DNA of 64,000 nucleotides from Phialophora verrucosa (GCA_002099365.1 MSED01000009.1:1798001-1862000), one strand, 5' to 3'; positions 10,638 through 23,926 are shown, counted from the first letter of the stretch. The notes: generated by a model from the letters alone, not told the origin. Made by a program: numbers and translations.

Positions 10638-13600
10638 CGTGATTCGTGCAGGATCTTCCAAGGGGCAGCATGCAATGGACGCAATGTCGAATCGAAGGCC
10701 TGCGGGGATTCAAGGAGAGTGCGTACAAGTAGAACTCGGGATTGGCACTGAGATTACACGAACGATCACGCTCGTGTGGTCGTCGTTGATGGTGCGCAGT
10801 TTGGCCAGCCTTCTCCGTCCGTTCAGGGACGCGCGACCAGAAAAATCGACGCTACGTCATCGCCCCCAAAGTGCGGCCCTAAACCCGAAATGGCCAAGCC
10901 GGCCTGAATCGTCGCCGAGGTGCAAAACCACAAAGCCTTGCAGTGGAAAAAGTTTCTGCTTTGTGTGCAAGGCCTGTTCCTGCATATCGAAGGGAGATCG
11001 CATCTTGCAGATGGTGGTGGCAAATTCTGTGTCCTCATTGTACCTGCTACATATCTTGGATGTATACTCCTCTCGTATGGGCAGAACACGTACGGACTCA
11101 CCGAAGACGTCCCTTGTCCCCACGAGTTTCTCCAGCAGTCAGATCCATCGAAACACGAGAGATACACATGGCAAGGTACCAGAGTAGCGAGAAAGAGGTA
11201 ATAATCTTGGAGGACTGGTGGATGAGTGCAATTTTGTAACGCCAGGGCATAGTCTGGTAGGAAGCATGTCGGACATATCAACACTGATCGCTCGGAAATC
11301 TCTCATCCCCCTTGTGTAGACCTTGCCGACACAGGCTGTAGGTTCATATATGACGATGAAAGTCAACTGTAGGACACTTTTCACTTCCCATTCAGTGCCT
11401 GAGTTAGGTGTTCTAGTCAAAGTGCTTCTATTCGAAACACCATCCCGTGCCAGGAAGCACTGAGAGTTCGGTCTGGAGAATTCTCACCCTTCCCAATCTG
11501 CTGTGTTGGATATTTCGAGCCCGGGCCGCGACAGTCTCTCTAGCTTTGCATCCGATTGGAAATTTGGCTTATCACCGCATGTTGATGCACATCGCAGCAT
11601 CTCGAATCACTGCGCAGAGAGGTTGCAGGAGCGGTGTACAAGCGTTTGCATGAATGGAAACGCCGCCCACCGACCGAGAAAGGTTTTTCAGGCCAGACCA
11701 ACATGAACAGTCCCTCTGCGAAGTATACTGCCATCCGCACTCGGTACTCACAAGCTGTTATTTCCTAGTACCTCAAACATTGGACTGATATCCATCCTGG
11801 TTGGAGGAAAAATACCTCAGGTCTAGCAGGTGCTGAAGGCCACATCTATCAGCAATTCCGAATTCGGAGTGTTGGGCCAGGAAATTTAGAGGACATCTGC
11901 CGTGATTTCGGTCCCGCAGCTGTGAAATTCCTGCCTGCAATTTTCCAGAGCACAGATTTTCCTGTTGAGGACTGTTTGTACTCGTATCTTTCGTCACTTG
12001 GAGTGCCTGCGGCGAGAGTTTGCATTTGACGGACCATGTGTGCTAGAGTATCTCTGACGTCAAATGGTCAAGCAAACACTCGAGCCCACTTGACAGTAAG
12101 TCTCAGGTCTGCTTACAGTCAGATCTCCATACACTGCGTCCTCCGAAGAAACGCCGCAACATGTGAAGAGACTTTCTTCAGCTCAAATTTTCTTCGCCTT
12201 GTTCGATATCAACTTAACTCCGCGACACGCACATGCTTTCACATGGCGATAGAGCCTGATTTGGTCGTAGTCAATTCCCAGGGCCTTGCAGATGGGGACG
12301 GGGCTGTGGCCAGCGTAGCGGTAACAGTGACATGTGGGGGAACAACCAGTTTTGGGTACGCACGTTTGCTGTACCCGAGGGATTTTTTTTTTGTTGGGTC
12401 CGAATCTTAATCATCTTTCGCTGACGATGCTTCCAAGGCTCTGGCTGCCGCGATAGGAGCCCTGAGTAATATGGTGCGGTCTGACGAAACCTACCGGCTT
12501 TCATGTCGTTTGAATGGAAGTCGGCGAATTGATAACGAAAGTCTGGTGAACGATTTCCGAGCTGGAGTTGGCGTGCCATGAGGGGCGATATCGGACAACC
12601 GACCGGAACACGTTTCCTCGCTATCAGGGCCGATGAGCGCAAATTCGTGGTGCTCTCTGCACCTGGATCTTCCTGCGCAGATGCTTCGCCCTGGCATGTG
12701 CTGCTTACTATGGATCGCATAGCAAGTCCACTTCGGAACCAAGGGTATTTTCTTCACAATGCTTTGGGCCGTAGCACGCCTCGACTAAGTCTTGATATTG
12801 ACGAAAAGTGCGGAGTTTCAACGACATGTCTCGATGCATGCTGCTCCAGGCAGAACGGTACGGTCCGAAAACGACATACGGTCACCGGTCCGGCTTCATG
12901 CGTGGATATGACCACTCGTTGGACACTAGGGTGCCTCGAAGGTGCAGATAGCTCGAGTAGAGAAGTGAACGTGCCAAGTTCACTGTCATGGTGGTCTAGT
13001 CAATCAAGCGTGCTATCCCCTTTATATGAATCCAAATGCGAAATGAACCGGATCGTACATAAGACGGGGGCAAGCAGTGTATGGGAACAAGACAAAGCTT
13101 CCGGTCCACGAATAACCATCGGAGCGTTGTAACACTCAGGCTGAAGTCGGGGTTGAAACAGCTCCCGAGATACGAATACAACGCTGCGTAGTCCAGTCAC
13201 TGTCCTGTCGGAAACGCTGCCTCTCGCAGAACGACTATCCAGCCATAGGCTATGCTGAGTAGATAGCCGTCAAGACGCATCGAGATCAAACGGGCGGATG
13301 ACGCAGTCTAGTACTCGGTACTCGCAGCGACATGGGTTTTGCTTCGTTCTGTCGTCACTGCACTGATATCGACCGACGGGCAAAGACACAAGGCAATCGT
13401 AGTCGTGGGTCTGATGGAGCCGGAATCATTCAGTCTTCTAATGATTGACGGCACAGCCTCCAGATAACAACGGCAAAACGCCGAGCACGACCAAGATAGC
13501 CTTCGTCTATCGCGAACACCGTACCTAGTCTGGGGGACGTGATTCCCCTATCTGACACCTCCGATCGCTGTGGTGCCAAGGTGGTTGGACGGACGGATAA

Positions 13601-16392
13601 TATTCTAATCCTCGCAAATTCTATAACACACTCGATATCACCAGGTAGAACGAGAGTAGAGCTCGTTCGACCTTCACAAAGGTAAAAAAGGGAAAAATCC
13701 AGGCCAACTACTAATGCGATTTAAGTTCCTTCGTGGCATACCGGTATGGAGTAGTACAATCAACAATGTGGAGAAGTGGGAGAAAGGCGGTGCCTAGACT
13801 GGACATGGTGACATTCCCGTCTGTGATTGTGGCTGACGGGCTCTCATCAAATCAGCAAAGCACGAGGATCGATTGTATCTCCCAGCACTACGACTCGTAC
13901 AAGTAAGCGGTACGTCCCTCGGAATACTCGGACGGTGGCCCTTTAACTGGATGTCTCATGGAACGTTGCCTCGGTCATCCAGCAGTTGACAAGATGCAAG
14001 ATCTAGACTCACTGCTTAAGGTTTCGACAATTCACTCCGCCGAAAGGCTGCTTTTCAAACCTCGGAATTCAAACATCGTTCTCTCCACAAGTTCCGGGCA
14101 AAGCGGCCAAATATAGGAGGGACTGCGCAAGGCGATACTGTGTGACACTTTTTAATCAGCAGAAGATGAAAATCACTCAGGAAACCCCTCCGGCTGCTTG
14201 TTTTGCTTGAATTTCTCCCCAGTGGAGAATCATGAAGTCATTCATGATCAGCAATATGCGCAATGAGCGCAGCTTGAAGAAGCGGAATACCAGATACGTA
14301 CGAGTTACGAGTAGATGATTGTACCCCAGTATTGCCCTTTGCCGCATACTCTGTTTACATGTGCCAATGCAGTGGTGCCTTGATGTTTCGGGGTGATGAT
14401 TCCCGAGATTCAGTTCCACAGTCTCCCGTAAAGCCACAGTCCCTTGTCAGGCTGAACCTCCACTAAACTTGGCAATCTGGCCCCTCAGCCTCTCAGCCCT
14501 GGGGCCCGGGGGGGAAACGTAGGAGTAATCCCCTTGCAGCAAACCTCCGACGCATCAGCCCGAGACGCTCGAGTGTCCACAAAGTGGCCCTCATACGCAT
14601 CGAGACATCCCTTAGGTCCGGAGAGAGCAAAATATTTAATTTTATCGAGTATCACGCCAAACGACCATAGAAACCCCCTCAAAAGGACGGGATGTTGAAT
14701 CTCATGCGAGGCGGGCGAACCATCCAGTCAAGCCACCGGCCCCAGGACGAATTTGCTTGATTCGTGGCGTCCTTCTAGGCGGAAACTCCTTCTGGGGCGT
14801 TCTTACGCGTTCTGTGGATTAGCCAGTAACGGGCTAGCAGAGAACCCCGGGAAGGCCCCTCAAGCTGATGGCGCCATGCAAGCAAATCTTTCCGTGAGCA
14901 GTCTCGTCGTTCCTTCACCAAGTCGCAGCATCATCGATAACTACGATATACGAGTAGGGGTGCCGCCGTGGCAAGAAAGAGAAGCGGTAATGTCGTGTTC
15001 AAGCGAGACTGGTGGAAGGGCAAGATCATGTGCGCTTTTTTTGAGACAGTGCTTCAATTTACGAGTAGTATTGGAAAGGTGTCAAGGCATAGGCGGCGTG
15101 GGCGGGTGTGTCGCCGCCGGGCGGCACATCGCAATACCCAATACTGGGTACTCCGAAGAGCTCCGAGTTATTATCGTGCGATAACCCGCGTACCGCCAAA
15201 TGTTTTGTCAGACAGAGTAGACCTCGGATGCGACTTTGTCCCTCTACTGCCAATCCCATGCCGAAGATACACCCGTCTCCCCTCCTAGTCTGGCGTAATT
15301 TTTTGGGTTTCCCCATCAATTTCCCTCCCCATACTGGAGGATGGCAGCATGTGGCCGTGTAACATACTCGTACTCTCCCTCGCGGTGCCGTAGTTGATCC
15401 GTTAGGAAAAGGGCCGCAAGTACCACCTAAAACTCACTCTGAGCGACAGTTCTACTCGTACCTACGTAATATCCCTCCCACTGCTTCAGGGCAAGCACAT
15501 GTACAAAGTTCGAGTCGACTTTCGATAGAGCGGACTAATCGATCACCCCGGGGCGAACACGATCACCAGCCCGAATTCCGAAAGTTACGGGTTTGAAAGT
15601 TTGGCCGGGCCCTTCCCGTGTGATCGCTGGGCAGGAGTCAGAAGCCCCAGGGCCGCATTGTCATTTTCCGAGAGTTCATTCCAGGCGCCTAAACACGGCT
15701 GACACGGTCATTTGCTGCTCGCACTCCAGCTTCGGATGGGCCGTCACCCCCCGGACCATCACCCTCGCTCTTGTACCACTTCGAAGAGAAACAGGGGCAG
15801 CAAAGAAGAGACAGGTTAAGGAATCTACATTGACGTCTACCACAGGCCCAAGTCACTGTCAAAACCAAAACATCAGACAAGGCCGGGAACGACACATCAC
15901 TCGGCGGGGAGGCGTAACCCTCGGCGGCATCTTTTCCCTCCTATCAACGGGCCTCGGCGGTCTTCTCCTGGTTTCGGCATCACCGCCTGGCGTCGATACC
16001 TCGAAACGGAGTACCAGATACCTTTGCAGGTTCCGTCATTATTGCTCTCCAGGCTCAACGTGGCCTGATAAGGAATCGGCGCTAACGGAGGGTTCCACCG
16101 GTCTTTTCATTCTTTCTGGGTGCCTGGAGGGCCGAAAAAGTGTCTTGCCCTTGGTGGACAACCCCATCATCTGTCCCACAGTTGCAGAGGGTCACCCACA
16201 GGCCACGGTTACATGTCAAAGTTCGCACACAGGCCAACACTCGGTGCCACAGGTGCAAGCTGGCAAGGGCGGCGCTGTCCACATTCCTGCCGAAGGGACG
16301 AGGCCAGGAGTCGGCCTCTTCAGGCTTCTGCATCCTTCTGTCAGAAAAAAACGACAAACACGCCTTTACCCCCATCCGAAACCCCTGCTTTG
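10638..16392. other. gene-poor region upstream of creA
   Basis: About 5.8 kb with no supported gene. Between 13201 and 14176 there is not even a 60-codon open frame. Frames elsewhere (12578-13132 +, 12271-12720 -) overlap each other and match nothing I know. A run of nine T lies near 12383. The stretch carries six copies of TACTCGTA/TACGAGTA and several CCCCGG/CCGGGG words, described separately. It may include distal creA control elements or unannotated non-coding transcripts. Confidence 0.5.
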
Positions 16393-16820
16393 CCCCGGTC
16401 TCCAGTTTTTCCACGTCCGCAGTGCCGGGTAATTTCCTCATCCTCAATTTCTCAACTCTCATCTCATCACCTCACATACCTGTAACCGGCGACACCTTCT
16501 CCAACACGACTCCGGCTCATCTCTGATCCCAATCTGCTCCTGCATATCTGACAAAACTCCGTCCACCCCGGAATTCCCTCCTCGTTTCTTCTCCTCTTTC
16601 CCCCCAAACCGCCAAATTACTCTGACCGCACCATTTCCCTTACCTCACCACCCACCACACCTCGAAAGGAGACCTCCCACACTACAGCCTGTTATCACCA
16701 ATCCACTTCCAACACCAATCTGCGCCTTTCCGACCCCAGGTCTGCGGCCGGCCTTGTGCATGCGTCACGCCGCCATCCGTCAACTCAAGGCCCGGACACC
16801 AAGTGGGTGATTCACCCCAC
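16393..16820 (+). promoter_or_regulatory. creA promoter/leader with SYGGRG sites
   Basis: CreA binds SYGGRG. Matches on one strand or the other occur at 16393-16398 (CCCCGG), 16400-16405 (CTCCAG), 16566-16571 (CCCCGG), 16734-16739 (CCCCAG) and 16815-16820 (CCCCAC), all upstream of the creA ATG. From about 16430 to 16680 the plus strand is strongly pyrimidine-rich, as in promoters and leaders of well-expressed fungal genes. Autoregulation of creA is known in Aspergillus; here it is inferred. The consensus is degenerate, so roughly two matches would be expected by chance. Confidence 0.45.
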
Positions 16821-16864
16821 GATAAGCGATCACCTTTGGGGAACAAAGTATCCCCTTCGCTCGA

Positions 16865-18160
16865 ATGCAACGCTCTTCATCTGCAGTAGACTTTACTGCC
16901 CTTCTCAACCCTTCGCCTCCTCTCTCCTCAGACCCCTCGACGTCTTCCTTACCTTCGCCTGACGCTGTCGCGCCACATACCCAGAACATACCCATCCCGA
17001 CGACTACGCAAACCGACGGTAACATGGCTGCCGCCGTCAGCCTGATGCCAACGGCCATGGCCTCGCAGGCTGCCAACCCAGAAGATAGACAAGACCTTCC
17101 TCGACCGTACAAGTGTCCTCTCTGCGACCGAGCCTTCCATCGTCTGGAGCATCAAACCCGACACATCCGTACGCACACAGGAGAGAAGCCCCACGCGTGT
17201 CAGTTCCCTGGTTGCAGCAAGCGCTTCAGCAGATCCGACGAGTTGACTCGCCATTCACGGATACACAACAACCCCAACTCACGCAGGAACCAAAAAACAC
17301 ATCAAGTCGCTGCCGCCGCCGCCCTGGCTGGACTTCAAGATGGCTCGAACCAGAACTTCGCCGTACAAGCCCAGATGATGCCGCCGCCGAACAAGAACAA
17401 CATGCCACGGTCAGCACCTACTTCAGCCGTCGGCTCGCCAAATGTCTCACCACCACATTCATTCGCTGTCCAAGCGTCAAGTCACGGCCCTCATATTCCT
17501 ACTCATCTCGGTCCATTTGGACGAAGTGATGACCGCAATGCAATGGATATCAATCTCCTTGCCACTGCCGCTTCTCAAGTTGAGCGAGACGAACACGTCA
17601 CCAGAGTCCCATACCAGCATCAACACCATCTCTTCAGTCATCGAAGCCACCACACCACTGGACGTCTGCCTTCCCTATCGGCGTACGCCATCTCCCATTC
17701 GATGTCAAGATCGCATTCGCAGGAAACCCATGACGATGACCACCGTGTGAAGCGATCTAGGCCAAACTCGCCACATTCCACTGCTCCCTCCTCGCCGACA
17801 TTCTCTCATGAGTCGATTTCGCCGACGCCTGATCATACGCCCCTTGCCACCCCGGGCCACTCGCCGCGGCTTCGCCCTCATGGCAGCGATCTCCAGCTTC
17901 CAGGCCTTCGACATCTCTCGTTAGGGCATACGCCTCTTCTCGCTCCAATGGAACCGCAAGCGGATGGCTCGTATTCGCACGTCCCGCCGCCACAACATAC
18001 TGGACCTTCTATAGCCGATATCGTGACAGGAACACAACGCAAGCTCCCGGTCCCACAGCTTCCCAAAATTGGTGTCTCTGAGATGCTACATTTGCCCGGT
18101 GGTCTGAGTTCGGGAGAATCAAGTTCAGCGGCATCAATCAACGGCGACTTGTCAAGATGA
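16865..18160 (+). CDS. creA: CreA/Mig1-type carbon catabolite repressor
   Basis: A 431-residue C2H2 zinc-finger repressor, the nuclear DNA-binding protein that shuts down genes for alternative carbon sources when glucose is present. The N-terminus has the conserved VDFTALLNP (8-16), which fixes the start at 16865 rather than the later ATG at 17023. Two zinc fingers follow: [19 protein letters not shown] (82-100) and [12 protein letters not shown] through HSRIH (110-134), joined by the linker THTGEKP. These are close to identical with Aspergillus CreA. Then come an Ala-rich stretch ([11 protein letters not shown] onward), the Ser/Pro-rich [19 protein letters not shown] block, a [11 protein letters not shown] basic segment and the C-terminal [20 protein letters not shown] block that lies in the repression region. 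No intron is needed. It has wide empty flanks on both sides, and an out-of-frame ATG at 16756 overlaps the start. Confidence 0.97.
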   Translation: MQRSSSAVDFTALLNPSPPLSSDPSTSSLPSPDAVAPHTQNIPIPTTTQTDGNMAAAVSLMPTAMASQAANPEDRQDLPRPYKCPLCDRAFHRLEHQTRHIRTHTGEKPHACQFPGCSKRFSRSDELTRHSRIHNNPNSRRNQKTHQVAAAAALAGLQDGSNQNFAVQAQMMPPPNKNNMPRSAPTSAVGSPNVSPPHSFAVQASSHGPHIPTHLGPFGRSDDRNAMDINLLATAASQVERDEHVTRVPYQHQHHLFSHRSHHTTGRLPSLSAYAISHSMSRSHSQETHDDDHRVKRSRPNSPHSTAPSSPTFSHESISPTPDHTPLATPGHSPRLRPHGSDLQLPGLRHLSLGHTPLLAPMEPQADGSYSHVPPPQHTGPSIADIVTGTQRKLPVPQLPKIGVSEMLHLPGGLSSGESSSAASINGDLSR

Positions 18161-19317
18161 TGGGTCCGTGGTGATTTATGTGTTTTACGGCAACTACAAC
18201 GGTTCGGGCACGGCTTGGATTCATAAGCAACATTACTCTGTTTATCTTTACTCTCTTGTTCACTGGCGTCGCGGGAAGTCATTATGTTGGGCCAGAGCTG
18301 ACGCCCCAGGTTAGGGCTTCTCGGATGGATGGTGAACGAAACTACAGCGCGGAGCAGGTCATAGACGGGCAATGGACAACCAGGAAATGCGCGGTATGGT
18401 TGCGCCAGATAGAGCGGCGTTTATTGGTGATCCGTTTTGTAAGGTCTACTGATATCAACCCGGGCGAGTGCGCTCTCCCTAGAGTCAAGCAGCCAATCCC
18501 CTTTTTACATGTGTAATTTTGAGACAGTCAATTCAATCTGACATGGAGATTGGAGCGCCTGAGGGTGCCGTTAGAGACGTCGTGGAATCGCTCCTTCATC
18601 GCACGCCAAGCACTCCCCTTACGGTGATGATCGAATCTGATGATGCATTCCACTAATCAATTTGTATCTATCGCATGTTCCTCCCAACCATGAAACGCGA
18701 GATCCCTACAGTCTGCTCCCCACCTCCTCCGGTGTCTGGACAGCTGAGTCACGGTGCAGCCTAGCGTCTTGTTGATTTAACAATCAGAAACCATGGTTCA
18801 AACCCCCGGACTCGCTTGGAGCAGGAGCCTGACGCATTGGGGGCGGAAGGACTTTGCGATAAGTAGCCACCGCGTTCCCCCGGAAGCGGTTTGGAAGGGG
18901 CAGAATTCGGACACCAAGGCGGCTTTTCAAAAAGCCCAACATTTCGAAACCCTGCGAATAGGGGGGCGCTGATGATGGGATCTGACAACTGCGCGCTGTG
19001 GCTACATCCGTTTCCCTCGCTGCATTGACCTCATTGCTTGGATACGCCTCGACGCCCCATTCGCGTCCTCACCTTATCAGCCCGTGTAACCACCTCCCGA
19101 GTGACCGGCCCCCCACACTATACAGGGCTGGTGCATCATAACCATTCCAGCTCATGAGCAGGGTAGAATTCGCCTCAGAGCACCTTGAAACGGGGATGGG
19201 CAAAAGGAACAATACGAGGTACTGAGGCGGTCACCGGTCTAGATTGCTGGCAACCTTGTTACACGACAGGTTTTTTTGGTTTCCCCGGACCATCATGCAA
19301 CCACAGCAAGACGCGAG

Positions 19318-19347
19318 AACCGGGGGAATCGCGGAGTCCCCGGTTTT
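19318..19347. repeat. short GC-rich inverted repeat
   Basis: The arms AACCGGGGGA and TCCCCGGTT can pair over nine bases with one bulged G, with a nine-base loop between them. Each arm contains a CCGGGG/CCCCGG word. It could be a weak hairpin or a paired binding site. Confidence 0.4.
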
Positions 19348-22300
19348 TGTCGCTATACGCAATCCACCGATCCCCTTCTATTTAGCGACTGTTTTTACGT
19401 TGGGAAGCGCAACTTGCTCCCCGGTCAATGCGGGATTTGTTTGCCGCAATTCTGTTCCGAAATGCCGATGAATATCGGGCAATGGTGGCACGCACGGAAA
19501 TCCGAGGGTCGCGAAATAAGACGTTGGGTTGATGTGATAACTCGAGGCCCTCGGACCCGAAGCGAGCGCACTTTCAATCACTGCCCAGCTACTCATGCCG
19601 TGCTGATTCAAGCATAACCGAGCCGAGGGGACTTCCTCGGTGATTCCACTTTTGTCTTGATCGCGATATGAACCGCTGTCAGCTTCCGTGCGCACGGCGG
19701 CCAAACGGGGGCTGCAGTGTCGTATCCATGTACTGTACCGAACGATGTTGGATACTAGTATACTACCAAGAATGGTGGACTTGTCTTTGTCTTGCCGGTG
19801 TCTTCTTCCTCTCTTAGACGATTACTACATCGACCCGGGAACACGGCAAGCAATCCGTTCATTTGCCGTACGAGGTACAGTGCTTCGGCGTGAGTACCGC
19901 TGGCTACCTCACTCCCTGAGACTAGAAACAAAGTCAGGCGTCCGGGGGAGAAAGTCAGGGCGGTCGCCAGAATCCGGGACCCCACTGGTGACAAGCCCCT
20001 CGAGGACGGTATCGCGAAATTCGCGATGATCTCGATTTTCGAGGCACACAAAGATACGCTTGGCAATTCTTGACTCGCACCTCGCATCCGGTGCGGATTT
20101 CTCTCCCCAACATCCACACCTCCCTTCTTCCCCACAACAAATCTATCAAGCATAGATCGCCCAGGAATGGGCCGGGAGAGGCGGCTTTCGCATTCATATG
20201 TACAAGCTCCGAGAGCCAACCTAATCGAGAGGGCGGCGGAGCTACGCCAGCTGAAATACATTCGGCCTTATTATTGCTCGGTCGTGCTTGTCACTGCGTG
20301 GGGGACGCGAAATCCCGATGGTTGACAGGACACCCCATCCGTCATTCGTGATCATCAACTGACGAGCGTCGGGCAACCGTTCGCTCTACATTCAGCGTCT
20401 TATCGCAAACTCTCCTGGTGCCGACCTCCATTGGCCTACCTGTCCAGGAGGTAGCACATGCTCAGACACAGTCTGCTGATAAGTGTTCGCCGTTACTTGT
20501 TGATTGGGGACGCCACCAGTCGCAGGAGAGCACATGGCCGCAGAACAATAAGTGCTGTATCTTTCCTGCTCGAAGATTGGGGGTGACTGCCATCAATCCC
20601 TTGAGTGGCCGATGCCAAGGGCCTCTCACCAGTCACTCGTTAGACAACCTGTCTTTTCGCATTATCTTTGATCTCTACCTTCCAACGCAGCGTGCCGATC
20701 ACTCGTCAGCACACGGCTCTACACGTATTGCACTCCTTAACCAAGGTGCACCCTGAGGCGTTGGGGGCTGGAAAGTCTGCGCAGCCTTGCCCACGCTCGC
20801 CCGTGTGCGACATAGGTGACAAAAGCCCAGGCCTGAAATACGAGATTCAAGGTTGTTTCTATCGTCTTCCGGGAGGACCATGCAAGCGAGAAGACCAGTC
20901 CTGCCCTACAGTACGAACGAACGACTGGGAGTTTCAGTGACTCGTCTCGATTTCGGAGCACCTGAACCCACTCCGGCCCTTGAGAAAGAGACCTGAAGGG
21001 ATAACGGAGGCGAATTACGTACGTCGAGAACGACAGGCATTCGACCGCAATCACCGCCTCTCGGCGCAACAAAGCAAGGTCTCGCAATAATCGTAGCGCG
21101 TGCGACACCAAGATCACTTGGTCGGTTGCCGATGGGGCAGCGGTCGCCAGGCAGAGAAGTTTTATTGGTGAAGCCTTTTCTGGATTTCATGTTATTGTAC
21201 GCCCACACGTCAGATGGTGTCCAAGCTTGAAGGCTACCGGGGGGTGTTCAGTGGGCAATCCTGACTCGCCTGAAGCTTTGCAGGTTCGTGCTTTTCTTGC
21301 CCAGAATTGAATTTCGCCGTCGCGTCTCCGCATTGCAGCCACGACGACTTGACGGCCAAGGAGGCCCACCACTTCCCCATATTTTGAGTCCTTCACCTTG
21401 ACGTTTTTGCGGGGGACTCAGTATTAGCCGATAAGGATCTCCCTTCCGCCCGAGGTTCGACCTGACGTCCAGCGCCTCTGCGCAAGGACTGTCACTGCTC
21501 CTTCTGAGGCAACGCATCTGGAGAGACTAATGACGATATGACGCGTTTAGGGATCCGCCGCACTCACTGCAACGTGGGTGTCACTTTGCCACCACCGGAA
21601 ATGTGACATGTCTTCTCAAGTTGGGTCCGGGATTGCGGAAAAAGCAGCACAGAGCAGGGTTTACCCCAGATCTTCACCACGGAGGGTTGACCCGTACTCG
21701 GACCCGTACGCCCGCAGCAAGGGACAGCACGCGGTCAAGAAGTTGGCGCCTTTCAACGCCAATTCCCGGTCAAAAGGGGGAAAAGAAATTCTTCCCATCA
21801 TTACAACTACGGTGCGCGAGGGCGTCTGAGTCTCGAGAAAACTGTTGGGATCAATGGCTTCGGTACGTTGCGTCATGACTTTGCAATCATGACGAATCCC
21901 GTCGTTCGGCAGATGCGACAAAGTCGAGTCGGTGAAGCAGAGCCAGAGCGGAGCGCCAACACCATGACAAACACGATGCAACGGCATTATCCCATATCGC
22001 ATTCTTCCAAGCGAGCAACAGCAGGATCCAAGAGTCACCCATGCGCGATGGTGCTAGGTTCTTTGTACAGTCACGTACCCATCAGGTTTCGCTGGAATGG
22101 TGATGGCGGATATGACTTCCACAATTCGCACATGCATGCCTGATGCGGATCTCACATGCCAAATACTGAACCAGCCAGCACCCCGGATACTGATACGAGT
22201 TTGCGCTCGCGAGTTCGCCTCATGCGTCCGCAAAGAAAAGGTGTTGGGCCGACAAACAAGCGAGTGAGTTGTCGTCCCCTGTGGTCTCTTGCCCTTTGTC

Positions 22301-22946
22301 CGAGCTACGAGGAACGACAGCTGGACTTGGGACTTTGACGTTCAGGCACATGTGCAAGACCTCCCACTAGTGACTAGTCCTCAGCCCATCCTGTTCGCTT
22401 CTAGACTGATGCATTGACCCGGATAGGCATGTGCTCGACCGCTCGGCCTGTTCGACTACAATAATACCCAGTACATGCACAGTTCTTTTCCCGAGGAGCT
22501 CAGCGCAGCCACATGACAAGTCACTAGGTAGGTCGGTGGGTAGGTAGGGTGTTGGCAGGACTAGCATGTGCCCGCACTTGTTTCTACTACTATCGTGGCG
22601 GTCAAAGAGGGATGAATGAATCATGAATGAGAAAGCGGCCAGAACGCCACTCAATGGCATGTGCTCGCGTTCAGCTCAGGAGAGGGAGAGCGGACGGTCA
22701 TTCAGGGACCTCCGCCTGATGGTTCTTGATGCGCGAAGTCGTCTAACTCACGAGGTGTACGTACTTGGGTACGTAGGTAGGTAAGTATACAGGTACCTCC
22801 CTTACTTGTCCTTGCTTGTACGCAGATTTTCGAACAATAGTGTTCCATTCCGAGAAGAGAGACCATGGTTTCACCAGTCTCAGACACTTTCCCAATCTCG
22901 ATACTCACCGATCGAGTCAGACACCTTCTCTCTCACTCACACACCC

Positions 22947-23024
22947 TCACTCACTCACTCACACGCACTCACTCACTCACTCACTCACTCACTCACTCAC
23001 TCACTCACTCACTCACTCACTCAC
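22947..23024. repeat. CACT/TCAC tetranucleotide microsatellite
   Basis: A (TCAC) tract at 22947-22962 is followed after a three-base break by a perfect CACT tract of about 59 bp (nearly 15 units) at 22966-23024. All three plus-strand frames read through it as Thr-His-Ser-Leu repeats, which explains the open frames there; I do not regard them as genes. Confidence 0.95.
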
Positions 23025-23852
23025 ACCTCACATCCCATGTCATGCCGTCCTTATCTCGTATGAATGGGCCCACCTTCCTAAGAAATCACGCATCCCCATC
23101 CCCGTCCCTATCCCCACCACCATCCGCACCTCCTCGTCGCGACTTATTCTGGAGGAGCGGCGTGTATATAGAAGGGAAGGGAGTCCTCCGCAGTCGTGGG
23201 TGATAGACGAACTACGACACTCCTGACGCACGCCCGGATAGATTCTCGTCCTCGGTCCTCGGTCTCACATCCCCATCCTCGTTCTCGTGCGCGCACTAGG
23301 GCATGCGGCCCTTGGGACATGTTCACCGACAGACAGACAGGACAAGATCGGGTCGGGACTGTACTCGTACACCAGTGGTGCTGGTTCTCAGGACCTTATT
23401 GAGTGCCCTGCCGTACCTGCCCCGGTACAAACGATCCTTCTATTCAATGCATGCATACACCGAGGGAGAAAGGTGAAATGAACAAGCGCGCTGGCCCTGC
23501 TCGGCCAAGCACGCACGGTTGGAGCATCTCTTCGTTCTACTCCTCCCTCCATTTCCCTTGGTCTATGGATTATTACATCTTACTACTAAAAAGCCACACT
23601 ACTTCTTCGGAGAAGAGATTCTACTGTATCGACGACAGCGTAAATGCGGCTCGATCTTTCCGGCCCCCTCCCCACCGGGGCAATTCTATAGTACTGTAAA
23701 ATGCCACTCCTGCATGCAAACCTTCGGCCCCGTTTTTATACAGCGAGCCCATCCGGGCATGATTCATCTTCCCGGTCATGCCGTCAAGACGACTTCTTTC
23801 GAACCACCGGGTGTCTCTGAAAGGACGCCTCTCATATGCATATGATACCGTG

Positions 23853-23880
23853 TGACCCGTTGACCCGTTGACCCGTTGAC
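23853..23880. repeat. 8-bp tandem repeat beyond the Lon stop
   Basis: Three and a half exact copies of TGACCCGT, 46 bp beyond the stop codon of the Lon gene, probably inside its 3' UTR or terminator. Confidence 0.9.
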
Positions 23881-23926
23881 ACCGACCCCTCCTCTGGACC
23901 TATACATGGCGTCGCAGCTGAAGACA

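Larger units (their letters stand above)
18161..23852. other. gene-poor region downstream of creA
   Basis: About 5.7 kb between the ends of creA and the Lon gene, which converge. No open frame here shows a family signature; the longest (19755-20261 -, 168 codons) overlaps frames on the other strand. Contents I can name: CCCCGG-type words, a short GC-rich inverted repeat at 19318-19347, GGTAGGTA-like words near 22525 and 22770, the CACT microsatellite at 22947-23024, and one TACTCGTA at 23362. Confidence 0.5.

Noticed and set aside
15593..16432. 279-codon open frame just upstream of creA
   Set aside because: It begins at TTG, contains no ATG at all, matches no family and overlaps frames on the other strand; it is probably chance within the creA upstream region.
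22806..23226. Three overlapping open frames encoding His/Ser/Thr/Leu repeats
   Set aside because: They are translations of the CACT microsatellite; all plus-strand frames are open because the repeat has no stop codon.
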